Numbered from the stretch's first letter, positions 34,942 through 48,004 are shown. The stretch: 64,000 nt of DNA from Pteria penguin (GCA_035048485.1 CM068586.1:47094287-47158286), one strand, 5' to 3'. Notes: generated by a model not told the origin, from the sequence alone. Numbers and translations: made by a program.

Positions 34942-35214
34942 AGCCAGCGTGGCCTAGCGTCGGACTCTTGATCGGGAGGCCGGGGTTCGAGTCCCGCTCT
35001 GGTCATGCCGGTGTCATGTCTTTCGGATGAGACAGTAAAAACCGAGGCCCCGTGTCGTGGTATGATTGGCACATTAAAGATCCCTCACTGCTTCGGGTGG
35101 GTCCGTTGCAAAGGTCAAAATTTGTATGCTTCGCATCAGGCAGATGCCATCACCATATACGTGAAATATTCGTGGTGTGACGTAAAACTATAATCAGTCA
35201 ATTAAACCTGTCCA
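34942..35214 (+). mobile_element. tRNA-derived SINE, family 2
   Basis: The A-box (GCGTGGCCTAGCG) and B-box (GGGTTCGAGTCCC) are clear, followed by the shared body and TGACGTAAAACTATAATCAG. AACCTGTCTATCTTA (34927-34941) and AACCTGTCCATCTTA (35215-35229) are a target duplication with one change. It landed only ~17 bp from the outer end of hairpin element copy 3. Confidence 0.92.
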
Positions 35215-35229
35215 TCTTACAATGTAATG

Positions 35230-37383
35230 TTATAATAATTCAACAATTGAATTATATAATTACTATTGTGCTGAGATCGATGCTGTAAGATGATAGTCAT
35301 GATATTTTGTACGTTGAGGTTTTTAGGATATGCATTGATCTCTTTAAATTTGATGGGCAATGTGCATTTATACGGTTTTGCATGCTTACATGCAATTGCA
35401 TATTCAATCATCCTAATGTATTATTCATTTATAGTCATATTTATTTATGCCGAAGCATACTTGGCCATATGATGGATTTTAGATAACTCTCTATTCAAAT
35501 TAGCCGCAAGTAGTGGCCCTATATGAAAAATAAGGCCACATTTCCTTACGTTGCGTAAACTTACAATTCTAATAAACGGAATCGCTGGCACGATGCTACG
35601 CATTTCGGCATCAAATGGAGCAAATATCTAACATATATAAACATTAAGCAAATGATCGGCAATAATAACTTAACCCCTATCTGTGGTCTGAAAGCTGTAC
35701 ACACATTTTTTCTCTACCTGTGTCAAATTTGCCGGTTTGTTTATACATAGTCTGAATCATCCACATGTTTGATTCTTCTACCGAGATGTATTACGCAAAT
35801 GTGTGGATGATTCAGACTTCATGTTCTTACAAGTTTTACTCTGTAGTCATACATGGATACTGTTCCAAGAAACAAAATTTAATGACTCAGATGTCCAAAT
35901 CTTCAATTTTGTGTCACAAAAATGGAATTTTATTTCATTTAATTTATATACATGTAATTTTTGATGCCATCTTCTTATAAAATGTTGAAAGTGTACATTC
36001 AGTTTAACACTGTTAGAAATATTTATTTCAGTTTGTTGCTATATAAATTCAATTCTGTATTTCTTTTAATGCATGTAAATAGAAATATATAATACTTGTG
36101 AATCAGTTAGGAAATAAACAGCGCACATGTCAAAAACTTGCTTAATATTAATGCATTTTGATTGTATTAATAAGCCATTCAGTCTCACAAAATTCTCAGA
36201 TTTGGTACCCTTCTTCCTCCTTATGATAAATTTCTGTCATTATTAATGTATGTATGCTTGTTTTGAATTATTGTCCTCTTTTTCAGATTTTGTCTATTTG
36301 TGTAAACAGAATGCATTATGAAAATCATGACTTTATTGGATATATGCATTCAAAGTAGAAAGCAGTCTGGAGCAAAAATTGAATCAAACTCTGAAGTATG
36401 AAAATCAAGAGCAGTAACTTGGGATAGTCAACGCATGGTAAACTATATGTACTTATTTTATTACAGTAAATAAAGTAGATATTCTTGATAGTATAGTGTA
36501 ATTGAGTATGATAGGTTGTCCAAAGTAAAATTAAATTTTCTATCTGACAATCACTGTGTGTTTTATAATTGAATATTTCTTTTATTAGGAATCTTTGGAG
36601 CTGCCAATAGAATGAAATTCATTTGTAGTTTTCTATTCAATTTGAAAATTAATAATTTCAACAGATAGATCAGATCAATTTTCCATCTGAAAAATATGAA
36701 TTCTTGTAGTTATAGTTTCGCATTCCCACAATAAATGTATAATTGACTCAAGTTATGTTTCACAGAAGGTGGGATATATTCCAGTTTTATATATAAATTT
36801 ACTTTTAGTAGGAATCAAGAGAGATAGATTCTGTATTTGTAGCCTTTTATGTACTAATTTAATTAAATAAGATATGAATCTATGGATTCTAGATCATTCA
36901 CTATCTTCTATGGTTCAATTATACTCATGAAAGATATTTTCTGTTTATGTAATTAATTTAGATAACGTGAATTGGAACGAAGTATATTGTAATTTTTTTT
37001 CCCCCCCTTCATTCTTAATTACATTACTTACATTTGATATATGGTATCAATGGGTCATAATATTTTATAGTATTTGTAATTCTTTTTCTAAATCATTATT
37101 CTACGTCATTCTGAATTACACCTTCATATTCTTTCAGATTTGTGTTTTACTGGAATTTGTCCCTTTACTCTTCAAAATTGAAAAATGTTCCATTCCATTT
37201 CATCAATCATTTACATAATTATGACTTTTTCTTACTGGATTTTTTAAGTAAGTACATTTATTGTTAACTGATCAGATTATTGTACCATAGTAGTATTCTA
37301 AATAAATCTCCAGGTATCTTTTTAGAGTAAGAGTTATCTTTCTTTTTAACCAAATTTTTCCAAGAGAAAATTACATTTTTCCA
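35230..37383. other. AT-rich stretch of about 2.1 kb, nothing recognised
   Basis: Frames at 35765-35980 and 36967-37218 have no domain I recognise and no convincing splice bounds. No repeat with a partner in the window is seen. If the candidate exons at 31879 and 39481 belong together, this is intron. Confidence 0.4.
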
Positions 37384-37492
37384 ATTGCGCCACTATGTTT
37401 AAGAGGTTGGTAACCTCCTGCTTCCATGTCGCGATATAACTGAAATATTGTTGAAAGCGACGTAAAACACCAATCAACCAACCAACCAATTT
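37384..37492 (+). mobile_element. tRNA-derived SINE, family 1, 5'-truncated
   Basis: Only the body and tail are present: GCGCCACTATGTTTAAGAGG, TTGAAAGCGACGTAAAACAC, then (CAAC)n. The tRNA-like head is absent, as in truncated retroposed copies. Confidence 0.8.
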
Positions 37493-37880
37493 TCCAATTG
37501 CAAAATCAATTTTTTATCTTTCAAATGTTTTTCTATATATCCTACGTGGAGAAAGTGTTCCATTTACTGTTTTTGAAGAAAAATGTTTCACCAGGTAATT
37601 TTTGAAAAGGTGTTCAAATGTGTCATTCTGAATGTTTTGACTGACAACATTTCATTCCGATAGACAAAATTCGAATTGTTTATGTATATTGTATAGTGTC
37701 CTGACTGATGAAATTTTCCAAATCACTGAAATTGACTGACATGTTAGAAAACTTTTCAACACCTCTGAAATGCCATTGGAGATATGAACATTTCTAAGCT
37801 AAATGGTCTTAAGTGTCTCAATATAGGCAGACAGGTGACCATGTTCAAACTATCTTCTTCCTCTTACAGTTAGTGATTCC

Positions 37881-38442
37881 TTAAAGGGACATAGTCCGAG
37901 ACTGGAAAATTTTAGCATGAAAAGCATTATAAACTTTGTGTTAATTGCAAAATTTAAAACTAAAATCCCTCAATGTTTTTGTAGAATAAAGGTAATTGAG
38001 TCGAATTAAATTCGGCTGGTATCTATTCCCCAAATAAGGCCATGCTCCGCCCATAATCATGCGTGTGCGCAGATATTCACTAAAGAAAACAACAAAATGG
38101 TTCACATGGAGGAGAATGAGCACGAGAAAAGGAAAAGTGTGGTAGAAAATAACTAAACAAAGTCTCAAAGGCCAAAAAAAGAAAAGTGGAACAAATAATA
38201 GAATCGGGTAAAGTTCGCGTTTCATTGTCACATGATTTCCTCTGACCGATCTCATCAATATTCAAGAAGTTGGCCTGGTTATGTTGCAAATTTGAAATGG
38301 GCATATCTCGTTAACGACATCAAATTTTGTAACGATACTTTTTACACATCTTAGATAATATACTAACAATCGAATGCCGTTTAAGAAATCGGTTTACATT
38401 TTTTATACTTTTCCTGACTTCAATCGGACCATGCTCCTTTAA
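37881..38442. mobile_element. TIR element of ~560 bp with TTAA ends
   Basis: TTAAAGGGACATAGTCCGA at the left and the reverse complement of TCGGACCATGCTCCTTTAA at the right form an imperfect TIR (about 16 of 19). TTAA lies at both extremities (37881-37884, 38439-38442), suggestive of a piggyBac-type target site. The minus frame 37941-38258 within it is not a recognisable transposase. Confidence 0.65.
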
Positions 38443-38915
38443 GAATTTTAATGAAATATTGTGCAGTTTATTAAAAATGCCTTCACTTGTATAAGGAAGG
38501 GAAATTGATAGATGGTGAAACTGCAATTTGAAGCAAGGATACAAACACAAATACATCCTATAGGAGTCAGACTTCTTTTTTTTTCACTGTGTTAGGAGTG
38601 TTTTAGTGTTGGATATTTTCTTATTATAGTTCTTCTTACATATCTTCATGAGATAAACATTATTTCTTAGGAGATTGGTATTTCTCCTTTTCAGTCTCCA
38701 TTTGACTCATAGTCTTTCATTACTGTATCTCCGACATTGTTTCAAACCAATGTAATTTTAAAAGAACTTCATTTAAAGATTTTTTAGATTCATCCAAAGT
38801 AAATTAGGTATTTTCAGCAATTTATGATTTGTTGGTATAATATTATGATTTGTTGGTATTATATTCAATTCTTCAGATTTTAAACTTTTATTCCCTTAGT
38901 GTCTTTATTGTTCAC
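38443..38915. other. AT-rich stretch, nothing recognised
   Basis: Short duplicated words only (ATTATGATTTGTTGGTAT twice near 38823-38860). Confidence 0.4.
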
Positions 38916-39378
38916 CGCTTTTCGCAAAAGCGTGGGGACATTAAATCTCTTTCGCCTGTCCGTCTGGCAGTATAAGGACTGACAGTCTACGTGCATTATA
39001 CCTGGCTGTATAAGAACTGACAGTCTACCTTCATTATTCCTTGTAGTATAAGGACTGACAGTCTACCTGCATTATACCTGGCAGTATAAGGACTGACAGT
39101 CTACCTGCATTATACCTGGCTGTACAAGGACTGACAGTCTACCTGCATTATATCTGGCAGTATAAGGACTGACAGTCTATCTGCATTGTGCCTGGCAGTA
39201 TAAGGACTGACAGTCTACCTACATTATACCTGGCAGTATAAGGACTGACAGTCTACCTGCATTGTACCTGGCAGTAGAAGGACGGACAGTCTACCTGCAT
39301 TGTACCTGGCAGTATAAGGACTGACAGTCTACTTACATTATACCTGGCAGTATAAGGACGGACAGTCTATCTGCATTG
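38916..39378 (+). repeat. Hairpin head followed by 38-bp minisatellite, about 11 copies
   Basis: The hairpin CGCTTTTCGCAAAAGCG (38916-38932) and CTTTCGCCTGTCCGTCTGG lead into tandem 38-bp units (GGCAGTATAAGGACTGACAG plus TCTACCTGCATTATACCT) from 38966. Each unit contains an inverted GACTG/CAGTC. The head matches the hairpin plus GTCCGTC design of other elements here, so the minisatellite may be the core of such an element. Confidence 0.85.
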
Positions 39379-39480
39379 AAATGTTTGAGAAATTTTCATG
39401 CAGTACTTTTCCATAATATGCATAGCAGATAAAAATAATAATGAATTTTGATATGCATGTATTAATAACTTATTTTACAG

Positions 39481-39524
39481 GATCCTGTAGAAAAAATGGA
39501 GAAGGAAGGATACCAGTAGAATAA
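39481..39524 (+). CDS. Candidate terminal exon, unrecognised
   Basis: After an acceptor (ACTTATTTTACAG), the frame set by one leftover base from the exon at 31938 reads GSCRKNGEGRIPVE and stops at TAA 39522-39524. A second frame reads DPVEKMEKEGYQ and stops at TAG 39517-39519. A polyadenylation signal AATAAA follows at 39587-39592. The layout fits a last exon, but both frames are short and unrecognised. Confidence 0.35.
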
Positions 39525-39586
39525 GATGAAGAATGGCAGCAAACTTTCTGTAAATTGAAGGATTAATATACATGTAGATAGTGGTA

Positions 39587-39592
39587 AATAAA
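39587..39592 (+). terminator. Candidate polyadenylation signal AATAAA
   Basis: AATAAA lies 63 bp after the candidate stop codon at 39522-39524. In AT-rich DNA this motif is frequent by chance, so its weight comes only from the context. Confidence 0.3.
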
Positions 39593-41240
39593 AATTCCGG
39601 GAAATTTATACCAAGACATCAGTTGAAGAGGAGTCTAACAAAATGAACAAACTCATGTAAAACATGTTTATTTAACAATGATCATGATCGGCATTTATTA
39701 ATTATGGCTTTTTTCCTTGCATTTCATATGTAAGAATCAAAGTTAACTCAATAACTCAAAGTGTACAGGGACAGTTAAAATCACTCCAAATTTGTTCTGG
39801 TTCAAGTTTTTGAAGTTTCTGTGTTGTTAATTAAAATGCAAAAAAGACAAGAAAAATCAGGTTTTTCACTGATTTGAATGTATTCAGAGGAATGATATCA
39901 TTTACAATTACTTATGTTATTTTAGTTATATATTGTTAATTAACAGCAACTTGATGCATTTATATTTATGCTGCTGATATTTAATGATTAAGGTCAATTA
40001 TTACATTTTACATACAGTATAGTTTAATGATTAAGGTCAGTAATTACATTTTACATACAGTATATTTTAATGATTAAGGTCAATTATTACATTTTACATA
40101 CAGTATAGTTTAATGATTAAGGTCAGTAATTACATTTTACATACAGTATATTTTAAAAAAAACAAAACAGAAATGAGAATAAAAGGATCAAAGCAAATAC
40201 TATCCTTATTGTTGATAATAAATACAATGGTAGCTACTAATTATTTACTTCCAAGTGAAAAATTCTGTATTGAAGATTGTGAACAGCACTTGACAACAAT
40301 ATCCTTTATTCACATTTACTGATCTTACACAGTTGTGTTAGAGTTGTCTTTCTTTTTGAAAATTTTGACAGAAGGGACACTATCAACAGTGTAGTTTTTC
40401 AATGAAAATAACTTGATTGAATTTCAAACAAAAATTTGAAAAGGCCTGTAAAATGTGTCTTGTAAAATGTGTCTTGAACTATGTAGAGGTTTTCATTTCT
40501 TTTTCAAGTAAAGGATGATAGGATTAAGATTTAATTTGTGTGTTAACTTAAACTGGTAAAGATAAACGTGAATTACCTACACATTTTTGTTTTTATTTAA
40601 ATCTTAAATCTTTGTCATAACACAAATGTGGTTTCAGTTAACTACCATAGACATTAAGCCACACAAGTTTTTCAGAGCAGAGCACATTCAAGCTAGAAGC
40701 ACAAACATGGATCATTTTCTTTAAATGTTGCAGTGTGTAGATTACTTCTATCTACTTGATACCAAAAGGAAAAATGGCTTTACTCCTGTGCTCATATTTA
40801 ACTATATATAAATTTTAATATTACAGGATTCCTTCCCCCATTGTATAAACTCTCATTGGCCTACTCCTGACCTCTTGAATATAAAATCATAATTCGGTCT
40901 CCCGTAATTCCTTAAAGGTTATACTTGATATAAATTTTTCTTATGGAAAAGATGGTGTGTCATGACCTTGAGTCAAAGTCATAGCTCCAAGGTCAAGGTC
41001 ATTGTGAATTTTGATCATTTTTGTTGTTGTCTTACTTAGCATTCTAGCATGAAACTTGCAATATGGTGTTGCTTTTAGTGATTGATTTATAATTGTCACT
41101 ACATGTACATGTATACCAACTTTTGATGGAAAATACCTTGAAGAAACACGCAGCTTCAGTGTAGAAAAGACTCAACTATTTGTTTTACTACTTCTGTCTG
41201 ATCATTTCTAATGCAAAATTTATTTCATAAAATTTTGAAT
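39593..41240 (+). repeat. AT-rich stretch with a 43-bp x4 tandem repeat
   Basis: Four 43-bp units (TTTAATGATTAAGGTCAATT...ACATACAGTATA) fill about 39980-40152. The units alternate between GGTCAATTATTAC and GGTCAGTAATTAC, so the real unit may be an 86-bp dimer. At 40958-41010, repeat words CCTTGAGTCAAAGTCAT and CCAAGGTCAAGGTCAT occur. Nothing else is recognised. Confidence 0.75.
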
Positions 41241-41246
41241 TAATTG

Positions 41247-41310
41247 TCCCCTCGCGCAACTTGTTGCGGAGGGGATATAGTAACGCCACTGTCCGTGTGT
41301 ATGTATGTAT
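41247..41310 (+). mobile_element. Hairpin-headed repeat fragment
   Basis: TCCCCTCGCGCAAC and GTTGCGGAGGGGA (41247-41274) form a hairpin with one bulge, followed by CACTGTCCGTGTGTATG. This is the same hairpin plus GTCCGT layout as 18084 and 38916, with a different stem sequence. Confidence 0.5.
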
Positions 41311-41920
41311 ATACAGTGATGCTCCATTTATCTGGACACGTTTGTTCCTGGCCAATTTGTCAGAATAAGCAGATTTTCCGGATTACCAGATCATAGTACC
41401 GGTACATATTAGATGTTAAAGAACCTTATTGCTTGGTGAAAGAATGGTGTATACAGTACATGATAAAACACAAATAATAATCCTTATATGCGTTTAATTT
41501 TTATACGAAGAATTATATATGTATTACGGATTTAATGTATTAACATCTTTAGTAAATTGTACATTAATTGCAGCCAAACTTCTGAAACCTGCATGATTTT
41601 TCAATCATTGTCTTCCATCTAAATGTTGACAGTCACCTTTGTAAGTACCTCAAGCTTGACTAATTAATTTCACTTCTATCATGATCAGAGTGTTTATCTA
41701 ACGTCCTGCTGTGTCATACAAATTTCTGAAATGTGTGAGATATATGATGTAATGTAGAAGCGTAACTGATATTAAAGATCCTAATTGATATAACTCATGA
41801 TTCAGTTCTAGTAGATATTATTTTTCTGTATTTATATTATTGCAAACATGATAATGTATACATTGTTGTTATACTCAATTACGATTAAATTAAAGAATTC
41901 ATCTTCATTTCTTTGTATAA
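41311..41920. other. AT-rich stretch, possible pogo-like MITE end
   Basis: CAGTGATGCTCCATTTATCTGGACAC at 41318 resembles one end of a Tigger-type MITE, but I could not find its inverted partner. Nothing else is recognised. Confidence 0.3.
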
Positions 41921-42325
41921 TTCTGTAAATGTTATTCAAGCTTGTTATACTTGGATATTTGAGGGCACACATGATGTAGGGTTAAGCATTTGGCTTGTGG
42001 TGCAGTCGATCTTGGTTTTAGTCATTCTGTAGATGTCATTCAAGCTTGTAATACTTGGATATTTGAGGGCACACATGATGTAGGGTTAAGCATTTGGCTT
42101 GTGGTGCAGTCGATCTTGGTTTTAGTCATTCTGTAGATGTCATTCAAGCTTGTAATACTTAGATGTTTAAGGGCACACATGATGCAGGGTTAAGCATTTG
42201 GCTTGTGGTGCAGTCAATCTGGGTTTGATTGCTTATTACATCTCGAGGTATGAGAGGTTGGTTACCTGATGCTTTCATGTGACGAAATGACTGATGTATT
42301 GTTGACATCAACATAAAACTTAATT
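41921..42325 (+). repeat. 104-bp triplication containing a diverged SINE family 1 head
   Basis: GTTAAGCATTTGGCTTGTGG recurs at 41981, 42085 and 42189, an exact 104-bp spacing. The third unit runs on into GTTGGTTACCTGATGCTTTC and TGACATCAACATAAAACTT, the diverged body of SINE family 1. The tRNA-like head has therefore been amplified in tandem while the body is single. Confidence 0.75.
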
Positions 42326-43179
42326 CGATATGCTGCTGAATTTTCATTACATGTAGGTATATGGAAAATTGTCATATCCAGATGCAGTCTTCTGCAGGGT
42401 TAAGATGTGTGAAATAATTGATAACCTGTCCTCTCTCGTACAATTTAAATGAAAAAAAAAACAAACAATTGAATGGAAATAACATTAACAATATGGATGA
42501 TAGGATGGCATATCTACGAGGAACCTGTTTGATTCTTATAAAGTCTAATATGAATGACAGGAGTGGCTTATACAAGTTGGCACAAGTAGCTTACACAAGT
42601 CAGCACAAGAAGGTTACACAAGTCGTCACGAGAAGCTTAACAAGTTGGCATGAGTAGCTTACACAAGTGAGATTTCATGTCTAAAGTAATGCTAGTTCAA
42701 ATCTTTCCAGATAACTATCAGATGTAGGTAATAAATTGCAATGCCACACCAGGAGTGTGCTATCACAGGTTTGGACCTGTGCTTAGCTGTGAAGGAAACT
42801 GGAATGCTGTTGACATTTGACAAATACATTAGCACACCTTCCCACATGAACAGGGTGAGATTCAACTCGAAATCAGTATTGGCTGCAGTGAATTTCGGTG
42901 CAACATTTTAGCTTCTGAACAAAAAACCATGAATGAATCTAAAGACATTGCTAGGCTGGCAAATGTGTCTGTAACTGAGTTGGCTTGTCAAGGATATCTA
43001 GTGGTCCATAACAAATGTGTTCAGTAAAGAGCAAACATCTTAACTAATGTGGCAAGTGAAACAAAGGCAGTGTGGAAATAAGCATACCATAGTCACAACA
43101 TGGTAGATTTAGTTTGGATTAGAGTGTGTCTACTACAAAGTGTACAAGTTACAGTGTGGATAGCCGGATTGATAAACTT
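42326..43179. other. AT-rich stretch with a short ~22-bp minisatellite
   Basis: Diverged units of GTTGGCACAAGTAGCTTACACAA lie at 42573-42670. The rest shows no recognisable feature. Confidence 0.45.
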
Positions 43180-43710
43180 TATCACATACATGGTGGATAA
43201 GTTCATTCTTGACAGTGGATAATGTAAATTAAATCTGCTGTATCCATTACAGTTGATAGAGTGGATAAGATAAGCTACATCCATTACAGTGGATAACCTG
43301 AGTTATATACATTACAGTAGATAAGCCACATGCATTACAGGGGATAAGATTGTTTTACGTCACTCCACGATTACTTCACGTATATATTGACGGCATCTGC
43401 TTGATGCATTGCATTCAAATTTCTACCTTTGCAACGGACCCACCCGAAGCAGTGAGGGATCTTTTACGTGCCACGCCTACCGTGACACGGGACCTCGGTT
43501 TTTACTGTCTCATACGAAAGACAGGACACCGGTGTGCTCGTGGCGGGAGTCGAACACGGGGTCTCCCGGTCAGGAGCCAAGTACCTTATCCACTGGGTTA
43601 TACCGGCTTTACAGTGGATGCGATAAGTTATTTACATTACAGTGGATAATATGAACTATATCCATTACAGTGGATAATATATATAAATTATATCAATAAC
43701 AGCTAGTAGA
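43180..43710 (+). repeat. ~28-bp minisatellite split by a SINE
   Basis: Diverged units of TCCATTACAGTGGATAA occur at 43180-43349 and again at 43609-43690. The intervening 43352-43608 is a SINE, so the array existed first. Confidence 0.75.
43352..43608 (-). mobile_element. tRNA-derived SINE, family 2
   Basis: Reading on the minus strand: AAAGCCGGTATAACCCAGTG (A-box region), a B-box-like GTTCGACTCC, GTAAAAACCGAGGTCCCGTG, GGGTGGGTCCGTTGCAAAGG and TCGTGGAGTGACGTAAAAC. The tail is short. No clear target duplication is visible because the site is itself repetitive. Confidence 0.9.
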
Positions 43711-43851
43711 CCATTACATTGTGGATTGTGTATATTTATATGACTTCAATGAACTTAAAAGCTAACGCATACAATATTGATGGAAACAACAAGACGCTGT
43801 GATTATGAACGTGGCAGAGTACGAGCGATGTGGTCCTATAGACCATTTCAC

Positions 43852-43970
43852 AAAAGTTCTTACGAAATTTTAAAAGATTTTTAAAGTTCCCCTTGTTTGC
43901 AAGATTTGGGATTGAAAGTTACGAAAAATCCTTACAAATTTCGTAAAAACTTTTTATAAAATGATCTGAT
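43852..43970. mobile_element. Small foldback MITE
   Basis: AGACCATTTCACAAAAGTTC plus TTACGAAATTT on the left is the imperfect inverted partner of ACAAATTTCGTAA plus AACTTTTTATAAAATGATCT on the right. The total is about 120 bp, with no coding capacity. Confidence 0.6.
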
Positions 43971-44005
43971 GGATTTCAATTTTCGTTTGTTAGGATTTTC
44001 TTATG

Positions 44006-47000
44006 GTATATTATGAGTTTTACATGTAGATCTATCTATCTCTGCGGTGTATTATGAGCTATACATGTAGATCTATCTATCTCTACGGTATATTATGAGC
44101 TATACATGTAGATCTATCTATCTCTACGATGTATTATGAGCTATAGATGAGATCTATCTATCTCTACGGTATATTATGAGCTATATATGTAGATCTATCT
44201 ATCTCTACGGTATATTATGAGCTATACATGTAGATCTATCTATCTCTACGGTATATTATGAGCTATACATGTAGATCTATCTATCTCTACGGTATATTAT
44301 GAGCTATACATGTAGATCTATCTATCTCTACGGTGTATTATGAGCTATAGATGAGATCTATCTATCTCTACGGTATATTATGAGCTATATATGTAGATCT
44401 ATCTATCTCTACGGTATATTATGAGCTATATATGTAGATCTATCTATCTCTACGGTATATTATGAGCTATACATATAGATCTATCTATCTCTAAGGTATA
44501 TTATTAGCTTTACATGTAGATCTATCTATCTCTGCGGTATATTATGAGCTTTACATGTAGATCTATCTATCTCTACGGTGTATTATGAGCTATAGATGAG
44601 ATCTATCTATCTCTACGGTATATTATTAGCTTTACATGTAGATCTATCTATCTCTACGGTATATTATGAGCTTTACATGTAGATCTATCTATCTCTACGA
44701 TGTATTATGAGCTATAGATGTAGATCTGTTTATCTCTACGGTGTATTATGAGCTATAGGTGTAGATCTATCTATATCTACGGTATATTATGAGCTATACA
44801 TGTAGATCTATCTATCTCTACGGTATATTATGAGCTATATATGTAGATCTATCTATCTCTACGGTATATTATGAGCTATACATATAGATCTATCTATCTC
44901 TACGGTATATTATGAGCTATACATGTAGATCTATCTATCTCTACGGTGTATTATGAGCTACAGATGAGATCTATCTATCTCTACGGTATATTATGAGCTA
45001 TATATGTAGATCTATCTATCTCTACGGTATATTATGAGCTATACATATAGATCTATCTATCTCTACGGTATATTATTAGCTTTACATGTAGATCTATCTA
45101 TCTCTACGGTATATTATGAGCTTTACGTGTAGATCTATCTATCTCTACGATGTATTATGAGCTATAGATGTAGATCTGTCTATCTCTACGGTGTATTATG
45201 AGCTATAGGTGTAGATCTGTTTATCTCTACGGTATATTATGAGCTATACATGTAGATCTATCTATCTCTACGGTATATTATGTGCTATACATGTAGATCT
45301 GTTTATCTCTACGGTATATTATGAGCTATATATGTAGATCTATCTATTTCTACGGTATATTATGAGCTATACATGTATATCTATCTATCTCTACGGTATA
45401 TTATGAGCTATACATGTAGATCTATCTATCTCTACGGTGTATTATGAGCTATAGATGTAGATCTATCTATCTCTACGGTATATTTTTAGCTTTACATGTA
45501 GATCTATCTATCTCTACGGTACATTATGAGCTTTACATGTAGATCTATCTATCTCTACGATGTATTATGAGCTATAGATGTAGATCTGTCTATCTCTACG
45601 GTGTATTATGAGCTATAGGTGTAGATCTGTCTATCTCTACGGTATATTATGAGCTATACATGTAGATCTATCTATCTCTACGGTATATTATGAGCTATAC
45701 ATGTAGATCTGTCTATCTCTACGGTATATTATGAGCTATACATGTAGATCTGTTTATCTCTACAATATATTATGTGCTATACATGTAGATCTGTTTATCT
45801 CTACGGTATATTCTGAGCTACATATGTAGATCTATCTATCTATCTCTACGGTATATTATGAGCTATACATGTATATCTATCTATCCCTACGGTATATTAT
45901 GAGCTATATATGTAGATCTATCTATCTCTACGGTATATTATGAGCTATACATGTAGATCTATCTATCTCTACGGTGTATTATGAGCTACAGATGAGATCT
46001 ATCTATCTCTACGGTATATTATGAGCTATATATGTAGATCTATCTATCTCTACGGTATATTATAAGCTATACATATAGATCTATCTATCTCTACGGTATA
46101 TTATTAGCTTTACATGTAGATCTATCTATCTCTACGGTATATTATGAGCTTTACATGTAGATCTATCTATCTCTACGGTGTATTATGAGCTATAGATGTA
46201 GATCTTTCTATCTCTACGGTATATTATTAGCTTTACATGTAGATCTATCTATCTCTACGGTATATTATGAGCTTTACATGTAGATCTATCTATCTCTACG
46301 GTGTATTATGAGCTATAGATGTAGATCTGTCTATCTCCACGGTGTATTATGAGCTATAGGTGTAGATCTGTCTATCTCTACGGTGTATTATGAGCTATAC
46401 ATGTAGATCTATCTATCTCTACGGTATATTATGAGCTATATATGTAGATCTATCTATCTCTACGGTATATTATGAGCTATACATATAGATCTATCTATCT
46501 CTACGATGTATTATGAGCTATAGATGTAGATCTGTCTATCTCTACGGTGTATTATGAGCTATAGGTGTAGATCTGTCTATCTCTACGGTATATTATGAGC
46601 TATACATGTAGATCTATCTCTCTCTACGGTATATTATGAGCTATATATGTAGATCTATCTATCTCTACGGTATATTATGAGCTATACATGTAGATCTATC
46701 TATCTCTACGGTATATTATGAGCTATACATGTAGATCTATCTCTCTCTACGGTATATTATGAGCTATACATGTATATCTATCTATCTCTACGGTATATTA
46801 TGAGCTATACATGTAGATCTATCTCTCTCTACGGTATATTATGAGCTATACATGTAGATCTATCTCTCTCTACGGTATATTATGAGCTATACATGTAGAT
46901 CTATCTATCTCTACGGTGTATTATGAGCTACAGATGAGATCTATCTATCTCTACGGTAAATTATGAGCTATATATGTAGATCTATCTATCTCTACGGTAT

Positions 47001-48004
47001 ATTATTAGCTATACATGTAGATCTATCTATCTCTACGGTATATTATGAGCTTTACATGTAGATCTATCTATCTCTACGGTGTATTATGAGCTATAGATGT
47101 AGATCTATCTATCTCGACGGTGTATTATTAGCTTTACATGTAGATCTATCTATCTCTACGGTGTATTATGAGCTATAGATGTAGATCTGTCTATCTCTAC
47201 GGTGTATTATGAGCTATAGGTGTAGATCTGTCTATCTCTACGGTATATTATGAGCTATACATGTAGATCTATCTATCTCTACGGTATATTATGAGCTATA
47301 TATGTAGATCTATCTATCTCTACGGTATATTATGAGCTATACATATAGATCTATCTATCTCTACGGTATATTATGAGCTATACATGTAGATCTATCTATC
47401 TCTACGGTGTATTATGAGCTACAGATGAGATCTATCTATCTCTACGGTATATTATGAGCTATATATGTAGATCTATCTATCTCTACGGTATATTATGAGC
47501 TATACATATAGATCTATCTATCTCTACGGTATATTATTAGCTTTACATGTAGATCTATCTATCTCTACGGTATATGAGCTTTACATGTAGATCTATCTAT
47601 CTCTACGGTGTATTATGAGCTATAGATGTAGATCTGTTTATCTCTACAGTATATTATGTGCTATACATGTAGATCTGTTTATCTCTACGGTATATTGTGA
47701 GCTATATATGTAGATCTGTCTATCTCTACGGTGTATTATGAGCTATAGGTGTAGATCTGTCTATCTCTACGGTATATTATGAGCTATACATATAGATCTA
47801 TCTATCTATCTCTACGGTATATTATGAGCTATACATGTAGATCTATCTATCTTTACGGTATATTATGAGCTATATATGTAGATCTGTCTATCTCTACAGT
47901 ATATTATGAGCTATACGTGTAGATCTATCTATCTCTACGGTATATTATGAGCTATACATGTACATCTATCTATCTCTACGGTATATTATGAGCTATACAT
48001 GTAC
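44006..48004. repeat. 41-bp GATA-rich satellite, about 97 copies
   Basis: The consensus is TATATTATGAGCTATACATG plus TAGATCTATCTATCTCTACGG. Variants (GAGCTATAGATGAGATCT, TTAGCTTTACATG, GAGCTATAGGTG) recur in the same order in several blocks, for example near 44945, 45970, 46918 and 47405. This indicates higher-order repeat structure. Each unit holds AGATCT and, on the minus strand, GATAGATAGAT. The array ends abruptly in a C-run and CT tract at 48005-48034. Confidence 0.97.

Noticed and set aside
37941..38556. Minus-strand frames of 74-105 codons
   Set aside because: They lie within or beside a TIR element, and show no transposase motif or splice context.
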